A stretch of DNA of 64,000 nt from Halopelagius fulvigenes (GCF_042662625.1 NZ_JBHSXH010000015.1:1426001-1490000); one strand, 5' to 3'; shown: positions 41,551 to 50,971, counted from the stretch's first letter. Program-made: numbers and translations. The notes: generated by a model not told the origin, from the sequence alone.

Positions 41551-41593
41551 GTAACCCGTCACGTACTTGTTTTTTGAATCCTACGGTCCGACA

Positions 41594-42436
41594 ATGGAAT
41601 ATCTGGAGCGTCGGGTCTCCATGGTCGAGGAACGCCTCGAATCGGTCATCGAGGCGGTGGACCCGCCGGAACTGTCGGACGAACTGGGCCACGTCGCGCT
41701 CGCGGGGGGAAAGCGCGTCCGGCCCGCGGTGACGATTCTCGCGTGCGAGGCGTGCGGCGGCGACCCCGAGGACGCGGTGGACTTCGCGGTGAGCGTCGAA
41801 CTCGTCCACAACGCCTCGTTGGTCATAGACGACATCATCGACCGCTCGGACATCCGGCGCGGGACGAAGAGCGCGTGGGCCGAGTACGGCTACGGTCCGG
41901 CCATCGTCGCCTCCGACGGACTCCTCGGGGAGGCGTTCGCCCTCCTGTCGGTGAACGAACGGGCGACGCAGATAGTCGCGGAGTCGATGGTCGAACTCGG
42001 CGAGGGCGAGGCGACGGAACTGGTCGCCCGGCCGACGAACGAACTCGAGTACATGGAACTCGCGCGGCGGAAGACCGGGGCGCTGTTCCGCGCGGCGGCG
42101 GAGTTGGGGGCCGTGGCCGCCCGCGCCGACCCCTTCACCGTCGAGGCGTTCGGGGAGTACGCCGAACGCGTCGGCGTCGCATTCCAGATACGCGACGACG
42201 TCCTCGACGCGACGGCGGACGCCGACGAACTCGGCAAGCCGACCGGACAGGACGCGGAGATGGACCGCCCCTCCCTGGTGCAGGTGACGAACCTCACGCC
42301 GGAGGAGGCGAACCGGCGCGCGCACGACCAGTCGGAGATGGCGCTGGAGGCCTTGGAAACGGCGGAGTTGAACGACACGGAAGCGCTCGGCTACCTGACC
42401 GACCTCGCAGAGTTCGTCGTCGTCCGCGAGCGGTGA
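41594..42436 (+). CDS. geranylgeranyl diphosphate synthase-like prenyltransferase
   Basis: A 280-residue trans-prenyltransferase with the first aspartate-rich motif DDIIDRSDIRRG (DDxxD at 79-83) and the second QIRDDVLDATAD (201-205). It makes C15-C20 prenyl diphosphate for archaeal lipids or carotenoids. The start is the ATG at 41594; a TTG at 41567 is a possible longer start with nine extra residues. Confidence 0.9.
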   Translation: MEYLERRVSMVEERLESVIEAVDPPELSDELGHVALAGGKRVRPAVTILACEACGGDPEDAVDFAVSVELVHNASLVIDDIIDRSDIRRGTKSAWAEYGYGPAIVASDGLLGEAFALLSVNERATQIVAESMVELGEGEATELVARPTNELEYMELARRKTGALFRAAAELGAVAARADPFTVEAFGEYAERVGVAFQIRDDVLDATADADELGKPTGQDAEMDRPSLVQVTNLTPEEANRRAHDQSEMALEALETAELNDTEALGYLTDLAEFVVVRER

Positions 42437-42514
42437 CGTTCTCGCTCACAGTCTCGTCGATACGTGAAAAGGGACATCTCCGCTCGGCCATCGCCCGAAG
42501 GCTTCGACCGCGGG

Positions 42515-42763
42515 TTACCGTCTCTGGCGGAGGTAGAGTCGGTCGTCCTCTTCCCTCTCGACGTGGTCTCGGTGGAGTTCGTGGGAGTCGTCGTCGTCGC
42601 CCCACCCGAGCATGTCCTTTATCTCGTCGGTCAGGCTCTCGTCGTCGTCGGAGCGGTCGATGGTCGCCCGGTCGTCGTCGACGTCACGGACCCGTCCGAC
42701 GGTGCGGCCTTCGGACGTGACGACGGTCTTCTCTCGGTCATCGTCGCGGAACATTCGGTCCAT
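42515..42763 (-). CDS. small acidic PRC-barrel-like protein
   Basis: An 82-residue, very acidic protein starting MDRMFRDDDREKTVVTSEGRTVG. The VTSEGRTVGRVRDVDDDRATI segment and the later ELHRDHVEREEDDRLYLR strand resemble PRC-barrel proteins, which often bind RNA-processing or photosynthesis partners. The assignment is weak, and its role here is unknown. It lies 78 bases from the prenyltransferase gene end, in convergent orientation. Confidence 0.6.
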   Translation of the reverse strand: MDRMFRDDDREKTVVTSEGRTVGRVRDVDDDRATIDRSDDDESLTDEIKDMLGWGDDDDSHELHRDHVEREEDDRLYLRQRR

Positions 42764-42953
42764 GTCTACCCTCCTGTTACCACCAGACAGGGATAATCCG
42801 AGGGGCTGCGAACTCTGTCTCCGTCGGTCGATAACCGAGTGAACGATACGGATTCCGTAGTCAGCACGCCCGCGTAGAACTATCCACCGACGGCGGGTTT
42901 CGACGGAGCCTCACTCATCTCGCTCGCTCTCTCCGTCGTTCGCGGGTCGCCCC

Positions 42954-44084
42954 TCACCCGCGGGTCGGTTCGACGCCGGTCGGAAACCGCGACTCGGCGA
43001 TGGCGAACACGAGGGTGCTGAGGACGCCGAGCAACGTGCCGGCGGTCAGTCCCACCGCGAGGTCCGTGAGCGTGAACGACTCCGCGCCGGGGACGCCGGC
43101 GGGGAGGATGAACCCGGAGACGGCGTAGAGGACGATGGCGATGGCGACGACGTAGAACGGCGCGTTGAGGTAGCGCCACTTGAACCGGTCCGCGAGGTAC
43201 TCGTCGGTCACCTGCCCGAGACTGGAGGTGACGCCCGCGGCGGCGAACCACTGCACCGCGCCGTGGACGAGGGCCGCGAGGACGACGGGCGCGGAGAGTT
43301 GCGCGTCGACGCCCGCCCGGACGGTTTCTAAGAGGGCGACGCCGCGGAACCCGCCGACGACCATGAGGGCGGCGGCGGCGACGTACGTGATGAGCGTGAC
43401 GCGCCCCTCGTAGAGGACGTCGCGCACCTGGTCTACGGTGTCGTCCACGACCGTCTCCAGCCCGAGACCGCGGAACAGCGTGTACAGGCCGAGGAGCGCC
43501 GAGATGAGGCCGAGGACGGCCGCGCCCGGCACGTCGAACAGGCTGGCGATGGTGACGAACGGGTAGATGAGAAGCAGGATGCCGAGGGGCACGAGGATGG
43601 TGCCGCGCGTCTCGGGGTCCGCCAGCACCTGCTTCATCGTGTAGTAGATGGATTCGAGGTCCTGCGCCTGCCGGACGACGACCCGGCGGACGCTGTCGAT
43701 GGGGACGCGCGACCGGATGACCGGCAGGACGGACTCGTCCTGCGCGCCGTCGGTGATGACGATGGCGCGGACGTTCTCGCCCGTCGAGAGGCCCGCCAGC
43801 ACGCGGTCTATCTCGTCGCCGATGGCGCGGTTCGCCTTCACGTCGCTCCCTTGGGTCCCCGTGACCGCGGCGACTTCCACCTCCTCGCTCACCTCGGGGT
43901 CCGCGCCGAGGGCCTCGTACTCGTGGATGCCCTGAAAGAGGACGTTCACGTCGGAGTCCTCGGGGTCGGCGGTCGCGAGCGCCACCGCGGCCTCCTCGAC
44001 GACATCTCGGCCGACGACGGGGGTGTCGAGTCCCGTCTTCCGGCCGAGGTCGTCGTCGAGGTCCACGCAGAGGACCAGTAGCAT
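42954..44084 (-). CDS. DUF373 family membrane protein
   Basis: A 376-residue archaeal protein. The N-terminal soluble half (MLLVLCVDLDDDLGRKTGLDTPVVG, then DEIDRVLAGLSTGENVRAIVITDGAQDE) looks like a nucleotide- or toprim-like fold. It is followed by about seven helices. DUF373 is widespread in archaea and has no known function. The ATG at 44084 is chosen because the conserved block starts at MLLVLCVD. Confidence 0.88.
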   Translation of the reverse strand: MLLVLCVDLDDDLGRKTGLDTPVVGRDVVEEAAVALATADPEDSDVNVLFQGIHEYEALGADPEVSEEVEVAAVTGTQGSDVKANRAIGDEIDRVLAGLSTGENVRAIVITDGAQDESVLPVIRSRVPIDSVRRVVVRQAQDLESIYYTMKQVLADPETRGTILVPLGILLLIYPFVTIASLFDVPGAAVLGLISALLGLYTLFRGLGLETVVDDTVDQVRDVLYEGRVTLITYVAAAALMVVGGFRGVALLETVRAGVDAQLSAPVVLAALVHGAVQWFAAAGVTSSLGQVTDEYLADRFKWRYLNAPFYVVAIAIVLYAVSGFILPAGVPGAESFTLTDLAVGLTAGTLLGVLSTLVFAIAESRFPTGVEPTRG

Positions 44085-44290
44085 CGTTCGGGGGTATGCC
44101 GTCGGACTATATTTGTTTTCGGGAGCGAGCCGCGGCGTCGAATCGGACGACTCCACCGGGACGGAGCGAGCGGCGACGCCCGAGACGTTCGGTACCGCGA
44201 CCCACGCGGGCTCTCGGCGGCGTTCGCGCCGCGCTCCGTGGTCGAAGTAGCACGACTTTTGAGTCTGCGCGCGCTATCGGCGGACATCAG

Positions 44291-45286
44291 ATGATTTCCA
44301 AGGGCTGTGAGCAGTGCGCCATGGGAGGGAAGATGGTGCTCTTCGTCTACGGGTACTGCGACCAGCGCGATTGCTTCTACTGCCCGCTCGGCGAGAACCG
44401 GAAGAACGTCACGGACGTGTACGCCAACGAACGGAAAGTCGAGTCCGACGAGGACGTCATCGCCGAGGCGAAGCGGATGGAGGCGCTCGGCACGTCCATC
44501 ACGGGCGGGGAACCGCAGGAAGCGCTGGACAAGACGTGCCGCTACCTCTCGATCCTGAAAGAGGAGTTCGGCGAGGACCACCACACGCACCTCTACACCG
44601 GAATCACGGGCGGCCGAGAGAACATGCGCCGCCTCTCGGAAGCGGGGTTGGACGAGATTCGCTTCCACCCGCCCTACGAGATGTGGGGCGACCTCCACGG
44701 CACCGAGTGGGAGGACATCCTCTACGTCGCGCGCGAAGAAGGTCTCACCCCGGCGTTCGAGATTCCCGGCATCCGCGCGGAGCCGGAGTTCTTGGAGTTC
44801 TTAGACGAGGGCGCGGCGGAGTTCTGCAACGTCAACGAGTTCGAGATGAGCGACGGCAACTACCGCCGGATGCAAGAGCAGGGGTTCGAACTGCAGGAGG
44901 GCCACATGTCCGCCGTCGACGGGTCGAAAGAGGAGATTCTCGGCCAGATGGGCGACCACGAACGCGTCTACTTCTGCACCTCCGTGTTCAAAGACGCCGC
45001 CCAGCACCGGAACCGCCTCAAGCGGATGGCCGAGAACATCCGCCGGGAGTTCGACGACGTGACGGACGACGGCACCCTCGTGTACGGCAAGACGTGGGCG
45101 ACGCCCGAGGAGTTCGAGGCGATGGGCGTCCCCGAGGAGTTCTACACCGTGAAGTCGAACCACATCGAAGTCGCGTGGTGGCTCTTAGAGGAGATGGTCG
45201 AGGAGGGCGACCTCCAGAAGGGCGAAATCGTCGAGCAGTACCCCACCGTGGACGGCACCGTCGTCGAACGGACGCCGTTGGCGTAA
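44291..45286 (+). CDS. radical SAM protein (COG2108-like)
   Basis: A 331-residue radical SAM protein. An N-terminal GCEQCAMGGKMVLF is followed by the iron-sulfur motif YCDQRDCFYCPLG (C23, C28, C31). The spacing is CX4CX2C rather than the usual CX3CX2C. The GGEP-like SITGGEPQEALD and a TIM-barrel continuation complete the core. It resembles COG2108, related to pyruvate-formate-lyase activases, with unknown substrate. Start at the ATG 44291, just after the promoter-like ACTTTTGAG. Confidence 0.85.
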   Translation: MISKGCEQCAMGGKMVLFVYGYCDQRDCFYCPLGENRKNVTDVYANERKVESDEDVIAEAKRMEALGTSITGGEPQEALDKTCRYLSILKEEFGEDHHTHLYTGITGGRENMRRLSEAGLDEIRFHPPYEMWGDLHGTEWEDILYVAREEGLTPAFEIPGIRAEPEFLEFLDEGAAEFCNVNEFEMSDGNYRRMQEQGFELQEGHMSAVDGSKEEILGQMGDHERVYFCTSVFKDAAQHRNRLKRMAENIRREFDDVTDDGTLVYGKTWATPEEFEAMGVPEEFYTVKSNHIEVAWWLLEEMVEEGDLQKGEIVEQYPTVDGTVVERTPLA

Positions 45287-45572
45287 CGCCGGACAAAGCG
45301 GACGAAAACAGCCTCTTTTCGGACGGAGAGGACGAAAACGAACCGTCGGGCGTGCGCCGAGAGCGCACCGCACGGGGCACCCTCGGCGCGGGTCTCACCG
45401 ACGGTTCGACGAACCCACCGGGAGCGGGGAGACTACGGGCCCCCGGTGAACGTTCCGTGACCGTTCCCCCGGTCGTACCACCCTCCCTCGTGGGTGGCAT
45501 AGAGGTTGTGCGCAGCCATCGACATAAGCGGTCGCTGTTTTTCAGTTCGCCACAGGTCCTCTGACCGGATAG

Positions 45573-45682
45573 TTCAGCCGAGAGAAGCGCGAGCGAATCG
45601 TCGAACGGCACGGCGGGACGGTTCGTATCGAGTCGGAACCCGGCGAGGTGGCGGCGTTCTCCTTCACCCTTCCCGCCGGGAG
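45573..45682 (+). pseudogene. remnant of a sensor histidine kinase C-terminus
   Basis: In the plus-strand frame through 45585 the translation reads KRERIVERHGGTVRIESEPG and then AAFSFTLPAG. This is the very end of a HATPase domain, the part after the G2 box. A stop codon at 45570 and the absence of any upstream kinase sequence show that the rest of the gene is missing. The frame runs on to about 45830 as unrelated residues. The sequence from 45287 to 45783 has no other gene. Confidence 0.65.
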
Positions 45683-45783
45683 GGAGACGGCGAACCCGCA
45701 CCCCTCGGCTCGTGGCGGTAGAACGCCGCCGTACCCGGAAGAGCGGCGGCTACAGCCGAAGGCCGCCGACGCGACGGACGCCG

Positions 45784-46485
45784 TCACCGCCGCGTCCGCC
45801 GTCGCCCCGACTCGAACCCCGCCGACGTAAGCGCGTAGTAGACGCTCGGCGCGAGCGTCACCGCCGTCGCCGCCGCGAGCCAGTCGCCGAGCGGTTCGCT
45901 TCGGGCGACGCCGACGGCGACGACGGCGACGCCGAGGAGGACGCCGACGGCGACGGCGGCGCGTTTCGTCCGCGCGTCGAACCGGACGCCGCGGGCCGTC
46001 CCGTAGACGGCCGCCGAGAGACTGACGAGGAGGGCGGACGTCGTCACGTACGCCGCGGCGTCCGCGAGGAGTCCGACGACGAGGAGGGAGAGCCCCGCGA
46101 CGACGCCCGCGAACACCGTCGTCCGCGGGGAGAGGGGATTCACGTCCGCGCCGAACCGGACGGCGTAGGCCGCGGGCGGGAGAAGGACGAGGAGGCCGGC
46201 GAACAGACCGAACAGGGCGGTCGCCGGGGAGGGTCCGTCGAGGAGGGACGCGACGAACAGCGCGAGGCCGAAGCAGACGCCGACGGCGAGAATCGCCCGC
46301 GGCGGCATGACCGTCGTCGGGTCGTCGTCCCGGGAGACGGCGTAGGCGACGAACGGGTAGGAGACGAGCGCCGCCAGCAGCGAGGTGCCGACGACGTCGC
46401 CCGCCAGAACCACGCCGGAGACGAGCGTAGAGAGGCCGAGGAGGAGTCCGGTGACGAGCGCGAACTCGGGGACGCGGCGGCTCAT
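45784..46485 (-). CDS. polytopic membrane protein of unknown function
   Basis: A 233-residue hydrophobic protein with about eight membrane helices, a short N-terminal MSRRVPEF and a basic C-terminal end (GRRRTRR). Small Ala/Val/Gly-rich loops and no catalytic motif are visible. I do not recognise the family. It converges with the pseudogene region and is divergent from the TRAM protein gene. Confidence 0.7.
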   Translation of the reverse strand: MSRRVPEFALVTGLLLGLSTLVSGVVLAGDVVGTSLLAALVSYPFVAYAVSRDDDPTTVMPPRAILAVGVCFGLALFVASLLDGPSPATALFGLFAGLLVLLPPAAYAVRFGADVNPLSPRTTVFAGVVAGLSLLVVGLLADAAAYVTTSALLVSLSAAVYGTARGVRFDARTKRAAVAVGVLLGVAVVAVGVARSEPLGDWLAAATAVTLAPSVYYALTSAGFESGRRRTRR

Positions 46486-46594
46486 ACCGTCGCGTCGGTT
46501 CTTCGGCGGGAAAGCCTTACGACGCGAACGCGGCCGATTTCGACGGCGGAGCGTACCCGCAAGCGTTTAGACGAGCGGTGAAGTAACTTCGGGT

Positions 46595-47056
46595 ATGTCG
46601 GAGTGTCCGCTGGCGGATGACTGTCCGAGGTATTCGGAGCGAATCAACGGCATGGGGTGCCAGTACTACGGTGACCGCGGCGGCGCCGAGTGGTGCAACA
46701 ACTACGAACAGCCCATCCGCGACCTGAAAGCACAGCCCGTCAAACCCGGCGAGGAAGTCGTCGTGGACGTGGACGACATCCACGAGAGCGGTGCGGGCGT
46801 CGGGCGCACCGAGGACGGCTTCATCGTCCTCGTGGACGGCCTCCTGCCCGAGGCGCGCGCCATCGTCCGCATCGACCAGGTGAAGTCGAACCACGCTCGC
46901 TCGAAGAAGGTCATCGAGAAGATTCCCCTCGACGGGGACATAGAGGACGAGACGGTGGGCGACGACGGGGACGGAGGCGGCGACGACTCCGAATCGAGCG
47001 ACGGCCCGACCCGACCGACCGCACTCGGCAGCCGAGACAACTTCTGGGGAAGCTAA
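46595..47056 (+). CDS. TRAM domain protein with N-terminal cysteine cluster
   Basis: A 153-residue protein. Residues 1-35 carry four cysteines (CPLADDC, GMGCQYYG, EWCNNYEQ), probably metal binding. Residues 50-110 form a TRAM RNA-binding domain (VVVDVDDIHESGAGVGRTEDGFIVLVDG). The C-terminus is acidic and low-complexity with a conserved SRDNFWGS end. Single TRAM proteins in archaea act like RNA chaperones, so RNA binding is the likely role. A GCGTTTAG box lies 27-32 bases before the start. Confidence 0.85.
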   Translation: MSECPLADDCPRYSERINGMGCQYYGDRGGAEWCNNYEQPIRDLKAQPVKPGEEVVVDVDDIHESGAGVGRTEDGFIVLVDGLLPEARAIVRIDQVKSNHARSKKVIEKIPLDGDIEDETVGDDGDGGGDDSESSDGPTRPTALGSRDNFWGS

Positions 47057-47120
47057 CTCCCCGCCCCGCATCCGCCCGACGCGGACCGCATCCAGCGACC
47101 GGACAGTCACCTTCTGCATC

Positions 47121-47126
47121 TTTTTT
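47121..47126 (+). promoter_or_regulatory. T-rich promoter box of the Tfx gene
   Basis: TTTTTT, 25-30 bases before the ATG at 47151. Confidence 0.5.
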
Positions 47127-47150
47127 GCGCCCTCGCCGCCTACGTGGGAT

Positions 47151-47645
47151 ATGGACGATCCGGAGGGCGACAGGAACCTCGACATCGACGCGATTCTCGA
47201 AGAGGCGGGTTTCGCCCCCGACGAGAGCGTGTTGACCCGCAGGCAGGCGGAGGTGTTGGCGCTCCGCGAACGCGGCGTCCGGCAGTCCACCATCGCCGAC
47301 CTGCTGGGCACCTCGCGCGCGAACGTCTCTAGCATCGAGTCCAGCGCCCGGCGGAACGTCGAGAAGGCCAGAGAGACCATCGCGTTCGCGGAAGCGCTGA
47401 CCGCGCCGGTTCAGGTCGTCGTCGAGTCGGGCGAGGACCTGTACAACGTCCCCAAGTCGGTGTACGACGCCTGCGACGAGGCGGGCGTGAAGGTGAACCA
47501 CACCGCGCCCGACCTGATGAAGATAGTCGCCGACGACGCCGGCGACGCGGTCAAGGGACGGGAGGTCAGAGAGCAGTTACTCGTCGGGGTGACGAGCGAC
47601 GGGAGCGTCCGCGTCCGGCGCGCCGGCGTGGCGGACGAACCGTAA
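47151..47645 (+). CDS. Tfx family DNA-binding protein
   Basis: A 164-residue regulator. The helix-turn-helix (residues 28-68, TRRQAEVLALRERGVRQSTIADLLGTSRANVSSIE) is followed by the archaeal Tfx C-terminal region (VQVVVESGEDLYNVPKSVYDACDEAGVKVNH). The founding Tfx protein binds downstream of the fmdE promoter of a molybdenum formylmethanofuran dehydrogenase operon. In haloarchaea the target is unknown. Confidence 0.88.
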   Translation: MDDPEGDRNLDIDAILEEAGFAPDESVLTRRQAEVLALRERGVRQSTIADLLGTSRANVSSIESSARRNVEKARETIAFAEALTAPVQVVVESGEDLYNVPKSVYDACDEAGVKVNHTAPDLMKIVADDAGDAVKGREVREQLLVGVTSDGSVRVRRAGVADEP

Positions 47646-47666
47646 CGAGGCTCGAAGACGCCGGTC

Positions 47667-48719
47667 TCAGAACTCGCCGCGCTCTTTCAGGTCGGCGACG
47701 AGTTCGCGAACCGCCTGCGCGCGGTCCTTCGGGACGACGAGGATCCGGTCGCCCCACGCGACGACGGCGAGGTCGGAGACGCCGACCAGGGAGACGTGTT
47801 TCCCGTCGGCGGCGACGACGTTGTCCTCGCCGTCGAGCGACCGCACCGCCACGTCGCCGGCGGCGACGGTGCCGTCGTCGTCCGCCGGCAGGACGCGTTC
47901 GAGGGCGTCCCACGCGCCCAAGTCGTCCCAGCGGAACTCCACCGGGACGACGACGGCGTCCGCCGTCCGTTCCATCACCGCGTAGTCGATGCTCACCGCG
48001 GGCGTTCGGTCGAACGCCTCCTCGGCGGACGCCCCCTCGTCGAGGGCGTCCACCATCGGCGAGAGTGGGGAGTCGCGGGCCGCCGCGAGCAACGCCTCCG
48101 GCGTCCACGCGAAGATGCCCGCGTTCCAGCGGTGGCCGGCCGCGACGTACTCGCGGGCCGTCTCGGCGTCCGGTTTCTCGTGGAAGGCGACGACGGGCGC
48201 GAACCCGTCGCGGAACTCGCCGGGTTCGAGGTAGCCGTACCCGGTGTCGGGGCGCGTCGGTTCGACGCCGAACGTGACTAATCTTCCCGTGCGCGCGGCG
48301 ACGCGCGCGCCGCGACGTATCGCCTCCGCGAACCCCTCGCCGACGCGGTGGTCGCTGGGGAGGACGGCGACGACGCACTCGCCGACTCGTTCGCGGATGC
48401 GGTAGGTGGCGTACGCGAGGGCCGGCCCGGTGTCTTTGCCCGCCGGTTCGACTATCACCTCGACGTCGGGCGCGCGTTCGCGCACCTCGTCCGCGAACTC
48501 GCCACAGGTGGAGACGACCACCTCGTCGGCCACCTCGCGGGCGCGGGCTATCGTCCGCGCCAGCAGCGACTCCTCGCCGAACAACGAGAGAAACTGCTTC
48601 GGGCGGTCCGACCGACTCGCGGGGTAGAGGCGCGACCCGGTGCCGCCGGCGAGGACGAGAGCGACGACGGGGAGGTCCGAATCCGAGTCCGTCTCGGACG
48701 AGGTGTCCTCGACCTGCAT
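47667..48719 (-). CDS. mannose-1-phosphate guanylyltransferase-like nucleotidyltransferase
   Basis: A 350-residue enzyme. The sugar-nucleotide signature ALVLAGGTGSRLYPASRSDR is followed by PKQFLSL (the GDP-mannose pyrophosphorylase pattern). Also visible are VIVEPAGKDTGPALAYA and FHEKPDAETAREYVAAGHRW. It likely makes GDP-mannose from GTP and mannose 1-phosphate for glycans. The start MQVEDTSS overlaps the stop of the next upstream gene (ATGA). It ends 21 bases from the Tfx gene in convergent orientation. Confidence 0.88.
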   Translation of the reverse strand: MQVEDTSSETDSDSDLPVVALVLAGGTGSRLYPASRSDRPKQFLSLFGEESLLARTIARAREVADEVVVSTCGEFADEVRERAPDVEVIVEPAGKDTGPALAYATYRIRERVGECVVAVLPSDHRVGEGFAEAIRRGARVAARTGRLVTFGVEPTRPDTGYGYLEPGEFRDGFAPVVAFHEKPDAETAREYVAAGHRWNAGIFAWTPEALLAAARDSPLSPMVDALDEGASAEEAFDRTPAVSIDYAVMERTADAVVVPVEFRWDDLGAWDALERVLPADDDGTVAAGDVAVRSLDGEDNVVAADGKHVSLVGVSDLAVVAWGDRILVVPKDRAQAVRELVADLKERGEF

Positions 48720-49003
48720 CACCACGTCTCCACGACGCCGGTTCGGACGTCCTCGGCGCACCCGACGCAGTCGGGGTGGCCCGCCTCGAAGCAGTTCGGA
48801 CGCCCCTCCTCGTCCACGGCGACGGCGCGGCGTTCCGCGTAGCGGCGGCAGACGATCTTGGCGCGGCCGTCGTCGTCCCGCGGGAGGTCGAATCCGCCGT
48901 CGACGTCGGTCCGCCCCTCGTCGTACTCTCGCTTCGCGCGGGCGTACTGTCGCCCGGCGGCGCGGAACTTCTCGCGGATGAACCGTTCGAGGCGGTCGTC
49001 CAT
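48719..49003 (-). CDS. small conserved cysteine-containing protein
   Basis: A 94-residue protein starting MDDRLERFIREKFRAAGRQY. Its second half has a metal-like Cys/His set: CRRYAERRAVAVDEEGRPNC, then AGHPDCVGCAEDV. It is coupled to the guanylyltransferase-like gene by a four-base overlap. I recall a haloarchaeal DUF of this kind (possibly DUF7091) with no function. Confidence 0.65.
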   Translation of the reverse strand: MDDRLERFIREKFRAAGRQYARAKREYDEGRTDVDGGFDLPRDDDGRAKIVCRRYAERRAVAVDEEGRPNCFEAGHPDCVGCAEDVRTGVVETW

Positions 49004-49142
49004 CGGTATCGGCGGATGGGAACCCCGGGCGTATATGTCCGTTGGTGAGGCGCGCGGGCGCGCGAACGCGCTCCTCCAGATGGCGTCGTACGCGCGCTTG
49101 ACGCCCCGTAGACGCCGATTACAGTTTCGGCTCGCGCGTAAC

Positions 49143-49150
49143 CTTATTAA
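49143..49150 (+). promoter_or_regulatory. TATA-like box of the rpa3 operon
   Basis: CTTATTAA lies about 30-40 bases before the upstream in-frame ATG at 49182. Confidence 0.45.
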
Positions 49151-49211
49151 CCATCGGGAGCCAAGCAACGTACGCCTCCCAATGGAAACCAAGGTGGAGG
49201 CGAGTGAAACC

Positions 49212-50141
49212 ATGTCAGACCTGCGAACCCACGCAGCGGAGATTGCAGAGCAGTTTTCAGACCACTTAGACGTAGACGAGGACGACGTCGAGGAGCGACT
49301 GCAGAACCTCGTCGACGAGTACCGGGTGCCCGTCGACGAGGCGCGTCGCTCCGTCGTCAACAGTTACCTCGACGAGGCGGGCCTCGAACGCGACGAACTC
49401 GGTCGCGGCGGGGCCGAGGAGACTCTGCTCGCCGACATCGACCAGGACGAGCAGTGGGTCGACGTGACCGCGAAGGTCGTCGACCTCTGGGAGCCTCGAA
49501 GCGACTCCATCTCGCAGGTGGGGCTTCTGGGCGACGAGTCGGGGACCCTCAAGTTCGTCTCGTTCAAGACCTCGGAACTTCCGGAACTCGACGAGGGGTC
49601 GGTCTACCACCTCGGCAACGTCGTCACCGACGAGTATCAGGGGAACTTCTCCGTGAAACTCAACCGGACGACCAGCATCGAGGAACTCGACGAGGACATC
49701 GAAGTCGGCGACGACGACGTGACCGTCGAGGGCGCACTCGTGGACATCCAGTCCGGGAGCGGCCTCATCAAGCGGTGCCCCGAGGAGGGATGTACGCGCG
49801 TCCTCCAGAATGGGCGGTGCAACGAACACGGTAACGTCGAAGGCGAGTTCGACCTCCGAATCAAGGGCGTCTTAGACGACGGCGAGGAGGTCCACGACAT
49901 CATCTTCAACAAGGAGATGACCGAGGAACTCACCGGAATCACCCTCGAAGAGGCCAAACAGATGGCGATGGACGCGCTGGACACAACCATCGTCGTCGAC
50001 GAGATGCGAGACGACCTCGTCGGCGTGTACTACCGAGTGACCGGACCGACGTTCGGACGGTACGTGCTCGCGGACGAGACCGAACGCCTGACCGGACCGG
50101 CGGATGCCGAATCGGTCCTCATCAAAGCGAGGTCGATATAA
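49212..50141 (+). CDS. rpa3: single-stranded DNA-binding protein, replication protein A (Rpa3-like)
   Basis: A 309-residue RPA. A helical N-terminus (residues 1-60, SDLRTHAAEIAEQFSDHL) precedes an OB fold (WVDVTAKVVDLWEPRSDSIS and VSFKTSELPELDEG). A zinc finger RCPEEGCTRVLQNGRCNEHG follows (near 188-208), then a C-terminal OB-like region. It coats ssDNA in replication and repair. The ATG at 49212 follows a GGAGG-type stretch; an upstream in-frame ATG at 49182 adds ten residues and is an alternative. It abuts the rpap gene without a gap. Confidence 0.9.
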   Translation: MSDLRTHAAEIAEQFSDHLDVDEDDVEERLQNLVDEYRVPVDEARRSVVNSYLDEAGLERDELGRGGAEETLLADIDQDEQWVDVTAKVVDLWEPRSDSISQVGLLGDESGTLKFVSFKTSELPELDEGSVYHLGNVVTDEYQGNFSVKLNRTTSIEELDEDIEVGDDDVTVEGALVDIQSGSGLIKRCPEEGCTRVLQNGRCNEHGNVEGEFDLRIKGVLDDGEEVHDIIFNKEMTEELTGITLEEAKQMAMDALDTTIVVDEMRDDLVGVYYRVTGPTFGRYVLADETERLTGPADAESVLIKARSI

Positions 50142-50846
50142 ATGAGTTCCAACGAAGTTCCCTCCCGAGAAGTCGCTCGGCGCGTGTTCGCCGAGGAGTT
50201 CAACGATTCGAGTTACACGTTCAAAGAGTCCGACGACGAACGCGCCCCCGTCTACCTGCTTCTCCCCTCCGGGGAGAAGGCGAACCGCGTGTTCCTCGTC
50301 GGGACGCTGACGGAGAAAGAGGACGTGGGCGAGGACAACGAGTACTGGCGGGGCCGCATCGTGGACCCCACCGGGACGTTCTTCGTCTACGCCGGGCAGT
50401 ACCAGCCCGAGGCCGCAAGCGCGCTTCGCGACCTCGAACCGCCCGCGTACGTCTCCGTCGTCGGCAAGCCGCGGACGTACGAGACGGACGACGGGAACGT
50501 GAATGTCTCCGTCCGCCCCGAGTCCATCTCCGTGGTGGACGCGGCGACGCGCGACCGCTGGGTGGTCGAGACGGCCGAGCGAACGCTCGAACGCATCGAG
50601 ACGTTCGACGAGGAAGGCAACGAGTACGCGCGGATGGCCCGCGAGGAGTACGACCTGCCGACCGACCGCTACAAGCAGGCGGCCGTCTCCGCCCTCGAAA
50701 GCCTCGAAGAGACCGGCGGCGACGAACTCGCCGACGGCGCGGGGTCCGACGCGGACGCGGCGGACGAGTCGCAGTCCGAATCGGAGTCCGAGACGGAGTC
50801 CGACCTCGAACCCGAGGCGGACGCCGAAGCGGAACCCGAACCGTAA
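50142..50846 (+). CDS. RPA-associated protein (Rpap3-like, COG3390)
   Basis: A 234-residue protein with an OB-fold core (residues 30-120, EYWRGRIVDPTGTFFVYAGQYQPEA), then helical segments and a very acidic tail of Glu, Asp, Ser and Ala. In Haloferax the rpa3-associated protein works with its RPA partner in an obligate pair. The start directly follows the rpa3 stop. The COG3390 family is found beside RPA genes in haloarchaea. Confidence 0.88.
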   Translation: MSSNEVPSREVARRVFAEEFNDSSYTFKESDDERAPVYLLLPSGEKANRVFLVGTLTEKEDVGEDNEYWRGRIVDPTGTFFVYAGQYQPEAASALRDLEPPAYVSVVGKPRTYETDDGNVNVSVRPESISVVDAATRDRWVVETAERTLERIETFDEEGNEYARMAREEYDLPTDRYKQAAVSALESLEETGGDELADGAGSDADAADESQSESESETESDLEPEADAEAEPEP

Positions 50847-50971
50847 GGCTCGCCCTCCGCGGGCGCACGTCCTTCGGACGCTTTTTCGACGTTTCGTCGC
50901 GTATCCGGCGGAGTAGCCGCTCGTCTGACAAAGCATTAAGTACGTAGGAGCGACAATCTCGGCACAGAGCC

